NCBI RefSeq assembly: GCF_002532045.1
Contig: NZ_NWTG01000018.1
Coordinates: forward strand, 99,536-163,535
Source: Bradyrhizobium sp. C9
GTDB taxonomy: Bacteria; Pseudomonadota; Alphaproteobacteria; Rhizobiales; Xanthobacteraceae
Reading direction: 5' to 3'
Length of the DNA: 64,000 bases
Shown one piece after another: positions 33,250-41,832 of this stretch. Within the stretch, counting starts at the first letter, position 1, and every line of letters begins with the position of its first letter. Under the pieces are notes generated by a model, which searched no databases, was not told the origin of the DNA, and saw nothing but the letters and a program-made list of their open reading frames with translations. Made by a program: the position numbers and the translations under genes.

Positions 33250-35091
33250 TCACTTCCCCGCCGTTTTCTGTTTGCCGCCGGTCTCCTCGAGCCCGAGCGT
33301 CCGTCCCGGGAACCCGGCGACGTCGAAATAGCGGGTCGAGAGCACGCGCTGGAATTTCAGCACGGTGCGCAGGCCGTTGGCCGACGGCTTCTTCGACATG
33401 AGGGTGCCCTCGGCCATCTTCGGCACGATGCCGTTCGGCAGTGCTTCCGACATCACCCGGCCAATCAGCCCGCCATTGTTCGGCGCGCGCAGTCCGAGCA
33501 GTTGCGCTGCGGTCATGCCGACGTCGGCGTTGCTGACCGGCAGCGGATCGACATAGCCGGCCTTGAAGTCGGGGCCGATCGCGGCGGTGAAGTTGTAGGT
33601 GTCGCCGCGGCTGAAGCTGCCGTGCATGCCCTGGCCCTGGCGCAGCACGGTGTCGGCGATCTGCACCGAGCAGTTGGTCGGGATCTCGCAGCCGCTCGAC
33701 CAGGAGCGGAAGTTGACCACGATCGACGGGTTCGGCGTCACCGCCTTGCCCTTCAAATTGAGGTTCGACATCGGCAGCGTTCCGGGGAAGGTGCCGAGCT
33801 TGTCGTCGACGAACAGGCCGCTGACATAGTCCTGTTCGAGCAGCGCCTTGATGACGCGGTCGGCGAGCTTCTTGTCGCGGTTCGGCAGATAGATCAGGTC
33901 GGAGCCGCCATTGGTCGCGATTACGACGTCGGGCTTGGTCGGGTCCTGGCCGAGCACGCCGTTGCCGGCCTTCGGATGGGCGTTGTCGGCGACCTTGGCG
34001 TTCTTGTCGTTGGGGTCGAACAGCGGCAGGTTCAGCGCTTTGGCGAGATCGATCGCCACAAAGCCCATCGGCAGGAAATCCTTCGGCGTGTCGGCATAGG
34101 CGATCTTGGCCGAGGGGCTGGTTTTGCTCTCCTTCGAGATCGTCGAGAAGCCGTGGTCGGAGGAGACCATGATGTTGGTGTTGGCGGACAGCCCGAGCTC
34201 GTCGAGCGCCTTGCGGAGCTGGGCGAGGTTGTTGTCGGCATTCTTGATGCCGGCCATCGAGGTCGGGCCGTTGATGCCGGGGGTGATGGTGTTGAGGCTG
34301 TCGCCGGTGTTGTGCTGGCTGCCGTCCGGATCGCGCGACCAGAACACCAGCACGAACGGCTTGTTGCGCGCTTTGAACATCGGCAGCACGACCTTGGTCG
34401 CGACATCGGCCATGTAGGCCTGCTGGGCGACGTTGGCGACTGTGGTGCCCGGCGTCTTGGCGTCGCCGGCCTTGGCATTGTCGCCGCGGCTCGGGGTGGC
34501 GAGCGGCAGGCCGGCCTTGGTCAGCGCATCCTTCATCTCGTCGGAGAGCGGCACGCCGGTCTTGCCGCCGGTGGAATCGTCGATCACGATCGTGGTCTTG
34601 CCGCGATCGGTGTGGTCGAACAGCAGGGTCGGGCCGACCTTGCCAATGGCGGCGGTGCTGAAGCCCTGGCCGCGGGCCATTTTCAGCAGCGTATCCTCGT
34701 TGAGGTAGTCGCCATTGAAGTGATCGTCGATATCGGCGAGCACGGCGTCGTTTTCGATGAAGGGCACCACGGTGTCGCCGGCCGGCACCGAGGTGTAGCC
34801 GGTATAGATCGTGTTGGAGAAGGTGCCGGTGTCGCCGAGATAGTGGCCGGTCGACAGCGCCGAGCTGTTCGCCATCGTGAAGGTCGGGAACAACGAGTGG
34901 GAATTCTTGAAGTTGACACCCTTGTCGCGGATCTCGGCCATTGCGGGCGCCGTCTGCGGCGTCACGATGCCGCCGCGCAGGCCGTCGGGGACGAACAGGA
35001 TCAGGTTGCGCGGTTTTGCATTTTGCGCGGCAGCGGCGCCGGCTGAAAGCGCGATCATGCTCGCGGACAGTAATGTAACGGCACGGCGCAT
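33250..35091 (-). CDS. Secreted alkaline-phosphatase-superfamily (NPP-type) enzyme
   Basis: 613 aa from the ATG at 35091 (GGGGGAA upstream) with a signal peptide ending in AGAAAAQ. The metal-site start is LILFVPDGLRGG; PTFTMANSSALSTGHYLGDTG holds the nucleophile Thr or Ser, as in nucleotide pyrophosphatase/phosphodiesterases. VFWSRDPDGSQHNTGDS and IMVSSDHGFSTI carry the remaining metal-ligand Asp and His. It should hydrolyse phosphodiesters or pyrophosphates in the periplasm. It lies downstream of the CzcBA pair on the same strand, but a hairpin at 35166 separates them. Confidence 0.85.
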   Translation of the reverse strand: MRRAVTLLSASMIALSAGAAAAQNAKPRNLILFVPDGLRGGIVTPQTAPAMAEIRDKGVNFKNSHSLFPTFTMANSSALSTGHYLGDTGTFSNTIYTGYTSVPAGDTVVPFIENDAVLADIDDHFNGDYLNEDTLLKMARGQGFSTAAIGKVGPTLLFDHTDRGKTTIVIDDSTGGKTGVPLSDEMKDALTKAGLPLATPSRGDNAKAGDAKTPGTTVANVAQQAYMADVATKVVLPMFKARNKPFVLVFWSRDPDGSQHNTGDSLNTITPGINGPTSMAGIKNADNNLAQLRKALDELGLSANTNIMVSSDHGFSTISKESKTSPSAKIAYADTPKDFLPMGFVAIDLAKALNLPLFDPNDKNAKVADNAHPKAGNGVLGQDPTKPDVVIATNGGSDLIYLPNRDKKLADRVIKALLEQDYVSGLFVDDKLGTFPGTLPMSNLNLKGKAVTPNPSIVVNFRSWSSGCEIPTNCSVQIADTVLRQGQGMHGSFSRGDTYNFTAAIGPDFKAGYVDPLPVSNADVGMTAAQLLGLRAPNNGGLIGRVMSEALPNGIVPKMAEGTLMSKKPSANGLRTVLKFQRVLSTRYFDVAGFPGRTLGLEETGGKQKTAGK

Positions 35092-35165
35092 TTTGTTATT
35101 CCCCCTGATGAAGCCCCGCGGCAGCCTGCCGCCGCCTTCGTTTAGTTTTGCCATATGACAGAAAT

Positions 35166-35192
35166 GTTACAGCGCCTGCCAGGCGCTGTAAC
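35166..35192 (-). terminator. Hairpin after the czcA-like gene
   Basis: GTTACAGCGCCT pairs with AGGCGCTGTAAC: a 12-bp stem with a 3-nt loop, starting 38 nt after the end of the RND gene when read on the minus strand. It is followed by ATTTCTGT, a weak T-tract. It probably separates the efflux operon from the phosphatase-like gene. Confidence 0.55.
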
Positions 35193-35230
35193 TGCCAGAT
35201 TTTCCTTGGCGACGGCCGGTGAGCGGGCCG

Positions 35231-38200
35231 TCATTCCGCGGGCTGAATCGCGGCTGTCTCATTGCGCGCAGCGCTGCCGGCATGCCCGTACCGAGCATAG
35301 AGCGCGGGCAGGACGGCAAGCGTCAGCAGGGTCGCGCTGATCAGGCCGCCGATTACGACGGTGGCGAGCGGCTTCTGCACCTCGGCGCCGGTGCCGGTGG
35401 CGAATGCCATCGGCACGAAACCGAGCGAGGCCACCAGCGCGGTCATCACCACGGGCCGGAAGCGGGTGAGGGCGCCTTGCTCGACGGCCTCCCGCAGCGG
35501 CACGCCGCGCTCGCGCAATTGCCGGACGAAGCTCAGCATCACGAGCCCGTTCAGCACTGCAACGCCTGATAGCGCGATGAAGCCGACGGCCGCCGAAATC
35601 GAGAACGGCATACCGCGCAGCCACAGCGCCGCGATGCCGCCGGTGAGCGCCAACGGCACCGCGCTGAACACCAAGAGCGCATCGCGTGCTGATCCCATCG
35701 CCGCCAGCAGCAACAGGAAGATCATCGCAAAGCAGGCCGGCACCACGACGGCAAGGCGCTGGCGCGCCGCGGCGAGATTTTCCGACTGGCCACCCCAGGT
35801 CATCCAGTAGCCGGGCGGCAGCTGCACCGATTGCGCGACCTTTGCCTGAGCTTCTTCAACCACCGAGCCGAGATCGCGGCCGCGGACATTGGCCGTCACC
35901 ACGATGCGGCGCTTGCCGTTCTCGCGGCTGATCTGGTTCGGTCCCTCGGTAAAGGAGAACTGCGCGACGCGGTTGAGCGGCAGGCTCTGCACCGGCGAGC
36001 TCGGCGTTGCCTTCGGCAAGGCGACCGGCAGGTTGCTCAACGCCTCGAGATCGGAGCGCACGCTCTCCGGCAATCGCACCACGATGTCGAAGCTGCGATC
36101 GCCCTCGTAGACCACGCCGGCATCCTGGCCGCCGACCGCGGCACCGATCACGTCCTGGACCTCGGAGACGCTGAGGCCCCGCCGGGCAATCGCCGCCTTG
36201 TCGACCTTGATCTCGAGCACGGGCAGGCCGCCGGCCTGCTCGACCTTGACGTCGGTCGCACCGCGCACGCCGCGCAGTGCGGCGGCGATCTGGTTGGCGG
36301 CCTTCTGCATCGGCTCGAACTCGTCACCGAACACCTTGACCGCGATGTCGCCGCGAACGCCGGCGAGCAGCTCGTTGAAGCGCATCTGGATCGGCTGGGT
36401 GAATTCATAGACGTTGCCGGGCAGCCGGCCGACCGCCTTCGAGATATCTTCGATCAGCTGCTCCTTGGTCAGCGAAGGATCCGGCCACTCTGCGCGCGGC
36501 TTCAGGATGATGAAGGTGTCGGACGCGTTCGGCGGCATCGGGTCGCTCGCCACTTCCGCGGTGCCGGTCTTGGAGAAGACGAACGACACCTGCGGGAAGC
36601 GGCTGACGGCCTTCTCGACCGAGAGCTGCATCGCCTGCGACTGCGACAGCGCCGTGCTCGGAATCCTGAGCGCGTGCATGGCGATGTTCTTCTCGTCGAG
36701 CGAGGGGATGAACTCCTGGCCGAGCCGGAAGAACCCGAACAGGGCGGTTGCGAACAACACGACCGCCACGCCGATGACGGGCAGAGGCGTCGCAACCGCG
36801 CGCCGCAGCAGCGGGCTGTACCAGCGCTTTAATGTGGCAACGAGCCAGTTCTCCTTCTCCTGCACGCGGCCGGTGATGCCGATCGAGATCAGCGCCGGAA
36901 CCAGCGTCAGCGACAGCAAGAAGGCGGCGGCAAGCGCGAGGATCACGGTCAGCGCCATCGGCTCGAACATCTTGCCTTCGACGCCGGTGAAGGTGAGGAG
37001 CGGCACATAGACCAGCAGGATGATGGCCTGGCCGTAGAGGCTCGGCTGCACCATCTCCACGGCGGACGCCCGCACCGTCGCCAGCCGTTCGTCGCGCGTC
37101 AGCACCCGGCCGAGCGCATGCTGCTTCTCGGCGAGATGACGCAGGCTGTTCTCGGTGATGATGACGGCGCCATCGACGATCAGGCCGAAATCCAATGCAC
37201 CGAGGCTCATCAGATTGGCGCTGATGCGGCCCTGAAACATGCCGATCGCGGTCATCAGCATGGCGATCGGGATCACTAGTGCAGTAATCAATGCCGCGCG
37301 GAAATTACCGAGCAGCACGAACAGCACCGCGATCACCAGCAGCGCGCCTTCAGAGAGGTTGCGCGCCACCGTACCGATGGTCGCATCGACCAGCTGGGTG
37401 CGATCGAGCACGGTCTCGACTGCGACACCTGCCGGTAGGGATGGCGTGATCGCGCGCAGCTTGGCGTCGACCGCGGCCGATACCGTGCGGCTGTTGGCAC
37501 CGATCAGCATCAGTGCGGTGCCGACCACGACCTCCCGGCCGTTCTCGCTGGCGCTGCCGGTGCGTGTCTCGCCGCCGATCGAGAGCGAGGCGAGGTCGCG
37601 AATCCGGACCGGGACGCCGCCGCGGGTGGTGACGACGACGGCGCCGAGCTCCTCGATGTTCTCGAGGCGGCCGCCGGAGCGGACCACGAATCCTTCACCA
37701 TTGCGCTCGATATAGCGCGCACCGCGGCTGACATTGTTGCTCTCGATCGCTTTGGCGACGTCGGCAAAGGTGAGGCCGAGCGCGATCAGCTTCGCCGCAT
37801 CGGGCTGCACCTGGTACTGCTTGAGATAGCCGCCAATCGAATCGACGCCGGCGACGCCAGGCACCATCTTGATCTGCGGCTTGATGATCCAGTCCTGCAC
37901 CGTGCGCAGATAGGCGTCTTTCTCGACCTCGCTTTGCAGCACCTGGCCGTCCGCCGTCAGGAAGCGGCCGTCGCTCTGCAGGCCCGGCGCGCCGTCGGTC
38001 TGCACCTTCTGGCCGGAGTAGTGGACGGTCCACATGTAGATTTCGCCAAGACCTGTCGTGGTCGGCCCGATTCGCGGCTCGATGCCCTGGGGCTGGCGCG
38101 CGCGAACCTCGGTCAGGCGCTCGCCCACCTGCTGGCGGGCGAAATAGATGTCGGTGGCTTCGCTGAACACCGCCGTGATCTGCGAGAAGCCGTTGCGGGA

Positions 38201-38455
38201 GAGCGACCGCGTGCTCTCCAGCCCCGGCGCGCCCGCCAGCGCCGTCTCGATCGGGAAGGTGATCTGCTTCTCGATTTCCGCCGGCGACAGCGCCGGGGCC
38301 ACGGTGTTGATCTGGACCTGCTTGTTGGTGATGTCGGGCACTGCGTCGATCGGCAGCTTGGTCAATGCGAGGCCGCCGAGGAACATCAGGACCGCCGCCA
38401 GTGTGACGACGACCCAGCGCCGCTGGATCGCAACACCGATGATGCGCTCAATCAT
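35231..38455 (-). CDS. CzcA-like heavy-metal efflux RND pump
   Basis: 1074 aa, full length for the HME-RND family. It begins MIERIIGVAIQRRWVVVTLAAV and carries two large periplasmic loops and 12 membrane helices. The TM4 motif LDFGLIVDGAVIITENSL (DFG-x3-DGA) is that of the divalent-cation branch (CzcA type: Zn, Co, Cd) rather than the copper/silver CusA branch. The pump uses proton influx to expel metal from the periplasm through an outer-membrane channel. The start overlaps the end of the adaptor gene by 8 nt. No czcC-type channel gene is in the window. Confidence 0.9.
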   Translation of the reverse strand: MIERIIGVAIQRRWVVVTLAAVLMFLGGLALTKLPIDAVPDITNKQVQINTVAPALSPAEIEKQITFPIETALAGAPGLESTRSLSRNGFSQITAVFSEATDIYFARQQVGERLTEVRARQPQGIEPRIGPTTTGLGEIYMWTVHYSGQKVQTDGAPGLQSDGRFLTADGQVLQSEVEKDAYLRTVQDWIIKPQIKMVPGVAGVDSIGGYLKQYQVQPDAAKLIALGLTFADVAKAIESNNVSRGARYIERNGEGFVVRSGGRLENIEELGAVVVTTRGGVPVRIRDLASLSIGGETRTGSASENGREVVVGTALMLIGANSRTVSAAVDAKLRAITPSLPAGVAVETVLDRTQLVDATIGTVARNLSEGALLVIAVLFVLLGNFRAALITALVIPIAMLMTAIGMFQGRISANLMSLGALDFGLIVDGAVIITENSLRHLAEKQHALGRVLTRDERLATVRASAVEMVQPSLYGQAIILLVYVPLLTFTGVEGKMFEPMALTVILALAAAFLLSLTLVPALISIGITGRVQEKENWLVATLKRWYSPLLRRAVATPLPVIGVAVVLFATALFGFFRLGQEFIPSLDEKNIAMHALRIPSTALSQSQAMQLSVEKAVSRFPQVSFVFSKTGTAEVASDPMPPNASDTFIILKPRAEWPDPSLTKEQLIEDISKAVGRLPGNVYEFTQPIQMRFNELLAGVRGDIAVKVFGDEFEPMQKAANQIAAALRGVRGATDVKVEQAGGLPVLEIKVDKAAIARRGLSVSEVQDVIGAAVGGQDAGVVYEGDRSFDIVVRLPESVRSDLEALSNLPVALPKATPSSPVQSLPLNRVAQFSFTEGPNQISRENGKRRIVVTANVRGRDLGSVVEEAQAKVAQSVQLPPGYWMTWGGQSENLAAARQRLAVVVPACFAMIFLLLLAAMGSARDALLVFSAVPLALTGGIAALWLRGMPFSISAAVGFIALSGVAVLNGLVMLSFVRQLRERGVPLREAVEQGALTRFRPVVMTALVASLGFVPMAFATGTGAEVQKPLATVVIGGLISATLLTLAVLPALYARYGHAGSAARNETAAIQPAE

Positions 38456-39671
38456 GGCCGTGCTCCGCTTCGTCCTTCTCCACCTCGGCCTTCAATGTGA
38501 AGGTGTTCTGCACCGCGATGGTCTCGCCGGCAGCAAGACCCGCGACGATTTCGATGTCGTCGTCGTCCTCGCGGCCGGTTCGCACCGACCTCGCCTCGAA
38601 GCCGTCGGCATCACGCACGAATACGGTCGGCGTCCCCTTGATGGTTTGAATCGCCCTCTTCGAGACCATCACGGTCGATGGCGCGCCTGACAGTGGGATC
38701 TCCGCGGTGACGAAGGTGCCCGGCTTCCAGCGGTGCTCCTTGTTGGGCATAGTCGCGATCACGCGGGCATTGCGGGTCTCGCGGTCGAGCAGGGGGCTGA
38801 CGAAGATCACGCCGGCATTGGCTTCATCCTCGGTGCCGATGGCGCGGATCTTGACCGTAACGCCTTCGCGGACCGCGCCGATGTCTTCAGGCGAAACCGC
38901 CAGATCGACCCAGATGTCGTCCAGATTGACGATGACGTAGAGCTCGCTCTCCTGGCCTTCGCGCCCGATCAGTCCGCCGAGATCGACCCGCCGTTCTGAC
39001 ACCCGGCCGCTGATCGGCGCGCGCAGGAACTGGGTCCGCAGGCTTTCGGGCGGCTGGTTCGGCAGATCGGCGATCTCGCTTTCCGACAGGCCCAGCGCAA
39101 ACAGCTTCTGTCGCGCGCCGTCGAGCTTGATCTGGGCGTCGTTCGCGGTCAGCCGCGTGCGCAGGAACTCGTTTTCCGAGACGATGCGGGTCTCGACCAG
39201 AGTCTTCTGTCGCGCGTAGAGCGTCTGCTGCAGGTCGTTGGTGAGCCTCGCGGCGAGGTATTCGCTCTTGGCGTCGGCGACCTCGCGGCTTTCGATCGCC
39301 GCGACGATTTCGCCTTTCTCGACCACGTCGCCGAGACGCTTGCGCAGTTCCGTGACCGTCGCGAGCACGCGGACCGAGACGCGGCCAATGTGATCGGCGT
39401 CGGGGATCAGCGACCCCGGCGCGAGGAAATGCCGCTTCAGCATGCCGCCGCTGGCCGGTGCAAGCGTGATGCCGGATTCACGGATCTGGTCTTCGCTCAG
39501 CTCGATATGTCCGGGAGCCTCATGTGCGGTCTTAACCTTCGTTACGCTGGTGACCGCCGTTTCCTGCGTGGTGGCCGGGAACTTGACCGGCCAGCCGATC
39601 CATCCGGCCGCCAGTATGATCAGTGCAATGCCGGCAGCCATGCCGGCGAAAAATAGAACAACCCGTTTCAT
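38448..39671 (-). CDS. CzcB/CusB-like periplasmic adaptor of RND pump
   Basis: 407 aa from the ATG at 39671. An N-terminal membrane anchor (VVLFFAGMAAGIALIILAAGWIGW) precedes the barrel-sandwich and alpha-hairpin segments. APGSLIPDADHIGRVSVRVLATVTELRKRLGDVVEKGE and FLRAPISGRVSERRVDLGGLI are lipoyl-like halves flanking a coiled coil. The tail EVEKDEAEHGHD is acidic and His-containing and may bind metal. It links the RND pump to the outer-membrane channel. It is translationally coupled to the pump gene (8-nt overlap). Confidence 0.9.
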   Translation of the reverse strand: MKRVVLFFAGMAAGIALIILAAGWIGWPVKFPATTQETAVTSVTKVKTAHEAPGHIELSEDQIRESGITLAPASGGMLKRHFLAPGSLIPDADHIGRVSVRVLATVTELRKRLGDVVEKGEIVAAIESREVADAKSEYLAARLTNDLQQTLYARQKTLVETRIVSENEFLRTRLTANDAQIKLDGARQKLFALGLSESEIADLPNQPPESLRTQFLRAPISGRVSERRVDLGGLIGREGQESELYVIVNLDDIWVDLAVSPEDIGAVREGVTVKIRAIGTEDEANAGVIFVSPLLDRETRNARVIATMPNKEHRWKPGTFVTAEIPLSGAPSTVMVSKRAIQTIKGTPTVFVRDADGFEARSVRTGREDDDDIEIVAGLAAGETIAVQNTFTLKAEVEKDEAEHGHD

Positions 39672-39785
39672 ATGCGCCTCTCCGCAGCGCATGCCGATGG
39701 CCCTGCGCTGTCGCTGACATCGATCTGTGCGGAAGCGTGCGCGCTACCGGATGGCAGCGGCGCACGGCCGGTCATGCCGACCGGA

Positions 39786-40136
39786 TCAGGCGCGGGGTGG
39801 TTTGAAGGGGGAGAGGCGATCGGCCGACGCCGGCAGCCTGATGCTGCCGTCGCCATAGCTATGCGGCGCATAAGCGATCGGGAATGCCGTCTCCTGCGGC
39901 GCCACCGAGGCGACGTGGGTCAGGCAGTGATCGCCGTGCAGTGAGGCCGGATGCGCGGGAGCCTTGCCGCCGGTGTCGTTGATCGACTGTGCGATCGAGA
40001 AACCGGGAGCTGCATCGTCGTCGCCGTCGAAGGCCCAGCCGTGGAAGAACGACAGCACCAGCGCAAGCGAAATCAGCCCCGCAAGCAGGCTGCGCCAGCG
40101 GCGCGATCCTGTTGCATGAGCGGAAGGCTGAATCAT
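39786..40136 (-). CDS. Small envelope protein upstream of efflux pair
   Basis: 116 aa from the ATG at 40136; an ATG six codons upstream (40154) is an alternative. One hydrophobic segment (SLLAGLISLALVLSFFHGWAF) is followed by an acidic patch (DGDDDAAPG) and a motif HGDHCLTHVASV. Its C-terminus is Pro/Lys-rich. It lies 114 nt upstream of the adaptor gene on the same strand and is probably co-transcribed. The His-Cys-His motif and position suggest a metal-related accessory role comparable to CzcI-like proteins, which is inference. Confidence 0.6.
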   Translation of the reverse strand: MIQPSAHATGSRRWRSLLAGLISLALVLSFFHGWAFDGDDDAAPGFSIAQSINDTGGKAPAHPASLHGDHCLTHVASVAPQETAFPIAYAPHSYGDGSIRLPASADRLSPFKPPRA

Positions 40137-40228
40137 GGTGCGCGAAGCGTCCATCGCCCCTAATTAGCGCCGCGACTGCGCGCATTCAAGTTCGACGCCG
40201 CGACAGAATTGCCGCGGATACTATAACG

Positions 40229-40456
40229 TTACACGCTTTCAGCGGTTCGGCGCATCAGCCAGCGGCGCGCGGCGACGACGGCCCAGATCGCCTCGACCAG
40301 GCCGAACGGCCAGGCGCCCTGCAGGAAACCATAGGCCGAGCCGAGCGCGCAGGAGACCGCGAAGGCCAGGATGAACCACGGGCTGCGATCCTCGGCTGCG
40401 TAGCAGACGAGCATCATCGTCACGGCGAACAAACCGAACAGCGTGAGCGCATCCAT
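40229..40456 (-). CDS. 75-aa membrane protein, unknown function
   Basis: 75 aa from the ATG at 40456. Two hydrophobic segments, LTLFGLFAVTMMLVCYAA and WFILAFAVSCALGSAYGFLQG, and a third weaker one (FGLVEAIWAVVAA), ending in a basic RRWLMRRT. The long frame upstream is a shadow of the ArsI-like gene. Such small YgaP- or DUF-like membrane proteins are common and functionally unknown. It is divergent from the ArsI-like gene, 93 bp away. Confidence 0.65.
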   Translation of the reverse strand: MDALTLFGLFAVTMMLVCYAAEDRSPWFILAFAVSCALGSAYGFLQGAWPFGLVEAIWAVVAARRWLMRRTAESV

Positions 40457-40549
40457 TCCGCAGCAGGACCCCTGTTGTAATGCCGTTGATATCTGAGCAT
40501 GCTTGGGTTGGAATATCCATCCAGCGTCGCCGCCCGAAGGGATTGCCCC

Positions 40550-41044
40550 ATGAAGCGCATGCATGTTCACGTCGCCGTCAAGGACATCCAGCAATCGGTC
40601 GGTTTCTACTCGGCGTTGTTCGGCGCCGAACCGTCGGTCGTGAAATCCGATTATGCCAAGTGGATGCTCGACGATCCCCGCGTCAATTTTGCAATCTCGA
40701 CCCGCGGCCGCGAACCGGGGCTCGATCACCTTGGCATTCAGGTGGAGAGCGCCGAGGAGCTTGGCGAGGTCTATGGCCGGCTGCGCAAGGCGGGCGGCGA
40801 GGTGATCGAGCAGGGCCAGACGGTGTGCTGCTATGCCAGGTCCGAGAAGTCGTGGATCGATGATCCCGCGGGGATTGCGTGGGAGACCTTCCATACGACG
40901 GGTGAGAGCATCGTCTATGGCGACGGCAGCGGCGAGCGGAGCGCACGCATCGCGCACGAGAAGCAGGACGCCAAGCAGAGCGCCTGTTGTGCGCCGGAGC
41001 CGCAGGCCACGCCGCCCGAGGCTTCGGCCTGCTGTAGATCGTGA
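40550..41044 (+). CDS. arsI: ArsI/CadI-type dioxygenase (C-As lyase-like)
   Basis: 164 aa from the ATG at 40550. VOC fold with the ArsI signature: His5 (MKRMH), His60 (LDHLGI) and Glu112 (AWETFH) as Fe(II) ligands, and the vicinal pair Cys93-Cys94 with Lys100 (VCCYARSEKSW), which in characterised ArsI binds trivalent organoarsenicals for oxidative C-As cleavage. The C-terminal tail carries two more Cys pairs (SACCAPEP and SACCRS). No arsR, arsB or arsC gene is adjacent, which is unusual; it sits beside the metal efflux genes. CadI (cadmium-induced) is the alternative name of this family. Confidence 0.85.
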   Translation: MKRMHVHVAVKDIQQSVGFYSALFGAEPSVVKSDYAKWMLDDPRVNFAISTRGREPGLDHLGIQVESAEELGEVYGRLRKAGGEVIEQGQTVCCYARSEKSWIDDPAGIAWETFHTTGESIVYGDGSGERSARIAHEKQDAKQSACCAPEPQATPPEASACCRS

Positions 41045-41193
41045 GCTGCGGGACGGTCGCCCATGCCAACGCCAAGGGGGCACTGGGGCAGCCGTCACGT
41101 CGACGCAGCCGGCTACCGCTGTAAGCAAAGGCTTAATGCCTGCGACATATTATCTCAGCGACGACTCCCCTCCGTGCTAACAGCCCCTTAACC

Positions 41194-41700
41194 ATGCGGC
41201 TTTTGCCAATCAAGGATCCTGAGCGGTCCTGGCGTCTCATCAAGGCACAATGGAAGAAGGACGCTGAAGGCGTCGGAGAGGATTTTGCCACCTTTGGCGG
41301 CATCGGAGCCTTTGAAGCACTGACCGCCAGGGAAGGTGACAGTCAGGGGCTGTATCACCTGACCGACGGCGAACGGGTCCACGCGGTCTGCCAGGTCAGG
41401 CGTCTCCTGATGAGCCGATACACGTCGCCGGCGCTGAGCGCGCGTTTCGTCAATGTGTCTCCGATCTACGATCTCGGCCTCGCCGATGTCGGCGCTTACG
41501 CGCAGATGCTGGTGGCGCTGTTCTCCGGCGTCGTCTGGCTGTCGCGCGATGCGCTGGCGGCCAGCCACATCCGCTTTCTCCTCAAGAGTCCGGGCGACTC
41601 GCAATTCTTCGCCGCGCTCAAGGCCGCGACGCCGTTCTCTCCATTCTCGAAGTTCAGCATCGAGGGCGCGTTGATCGAGTGCAGCCTGAAGGAAGCCTGA
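41194..41700 (+). CDS. Conserved hypothetical protein
   Basis: 168 aa from the ATG at 41194. No signal peptide. Segments such as WRLIKAQWKKDAEGVGEDFATFGGIGAFEALTA and YDLGLADVGAYAQMLVALFSGVVWLSRDALAA suggest a mixed alpha/beta cytosolic protein; ASHIRFLLKSPGDSQFFAAL follows. I do not recognise the family. It lies 132 bp before the GGDEF-EAL gene on the same strand and may be transcribed with it. Confidence 0.65.
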   Translation: MRLLPIKDPERSWRLIKAQWKKDAEGVGEDFATFGGIGAFEALTAREGDSQGLYHLTDGERVHAVCQVRRLLMSRYTSPALSARFVNVSPIYDLGLADVGAYAQMLVALFSGVVWLSRDALAASHIRFLLKSPGDSQFFAALKAATPFSPFSKFSIEGALIECSLKEA

Positions 41701-41832
41701 GGCGGTCGCACCCTGAGGATTCCCGTGCCGATCGCGCTCAGCTACTCATCCAACTTAACAGTCCGATAACTGACTTTCCTAACGAGCCCTTGGGTTGTGT
41801 TCCCTTAGAAGGGCAGCCGCAGGGGCAGGAAA

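Noticed and set aside
33502..35046. 514-codon plus-strand ORF
   Set aside because: Complete shadow of the phosphatase-superfamily gene with its signal peptide and metal motifs on the other strand; biased composition.
35156..35166. TGACAGAAAT resembling half of the GbsR operator
   Set aside because: Only one arm is present and it lies between an efflux gene and a hairpin; a chance match is likely.
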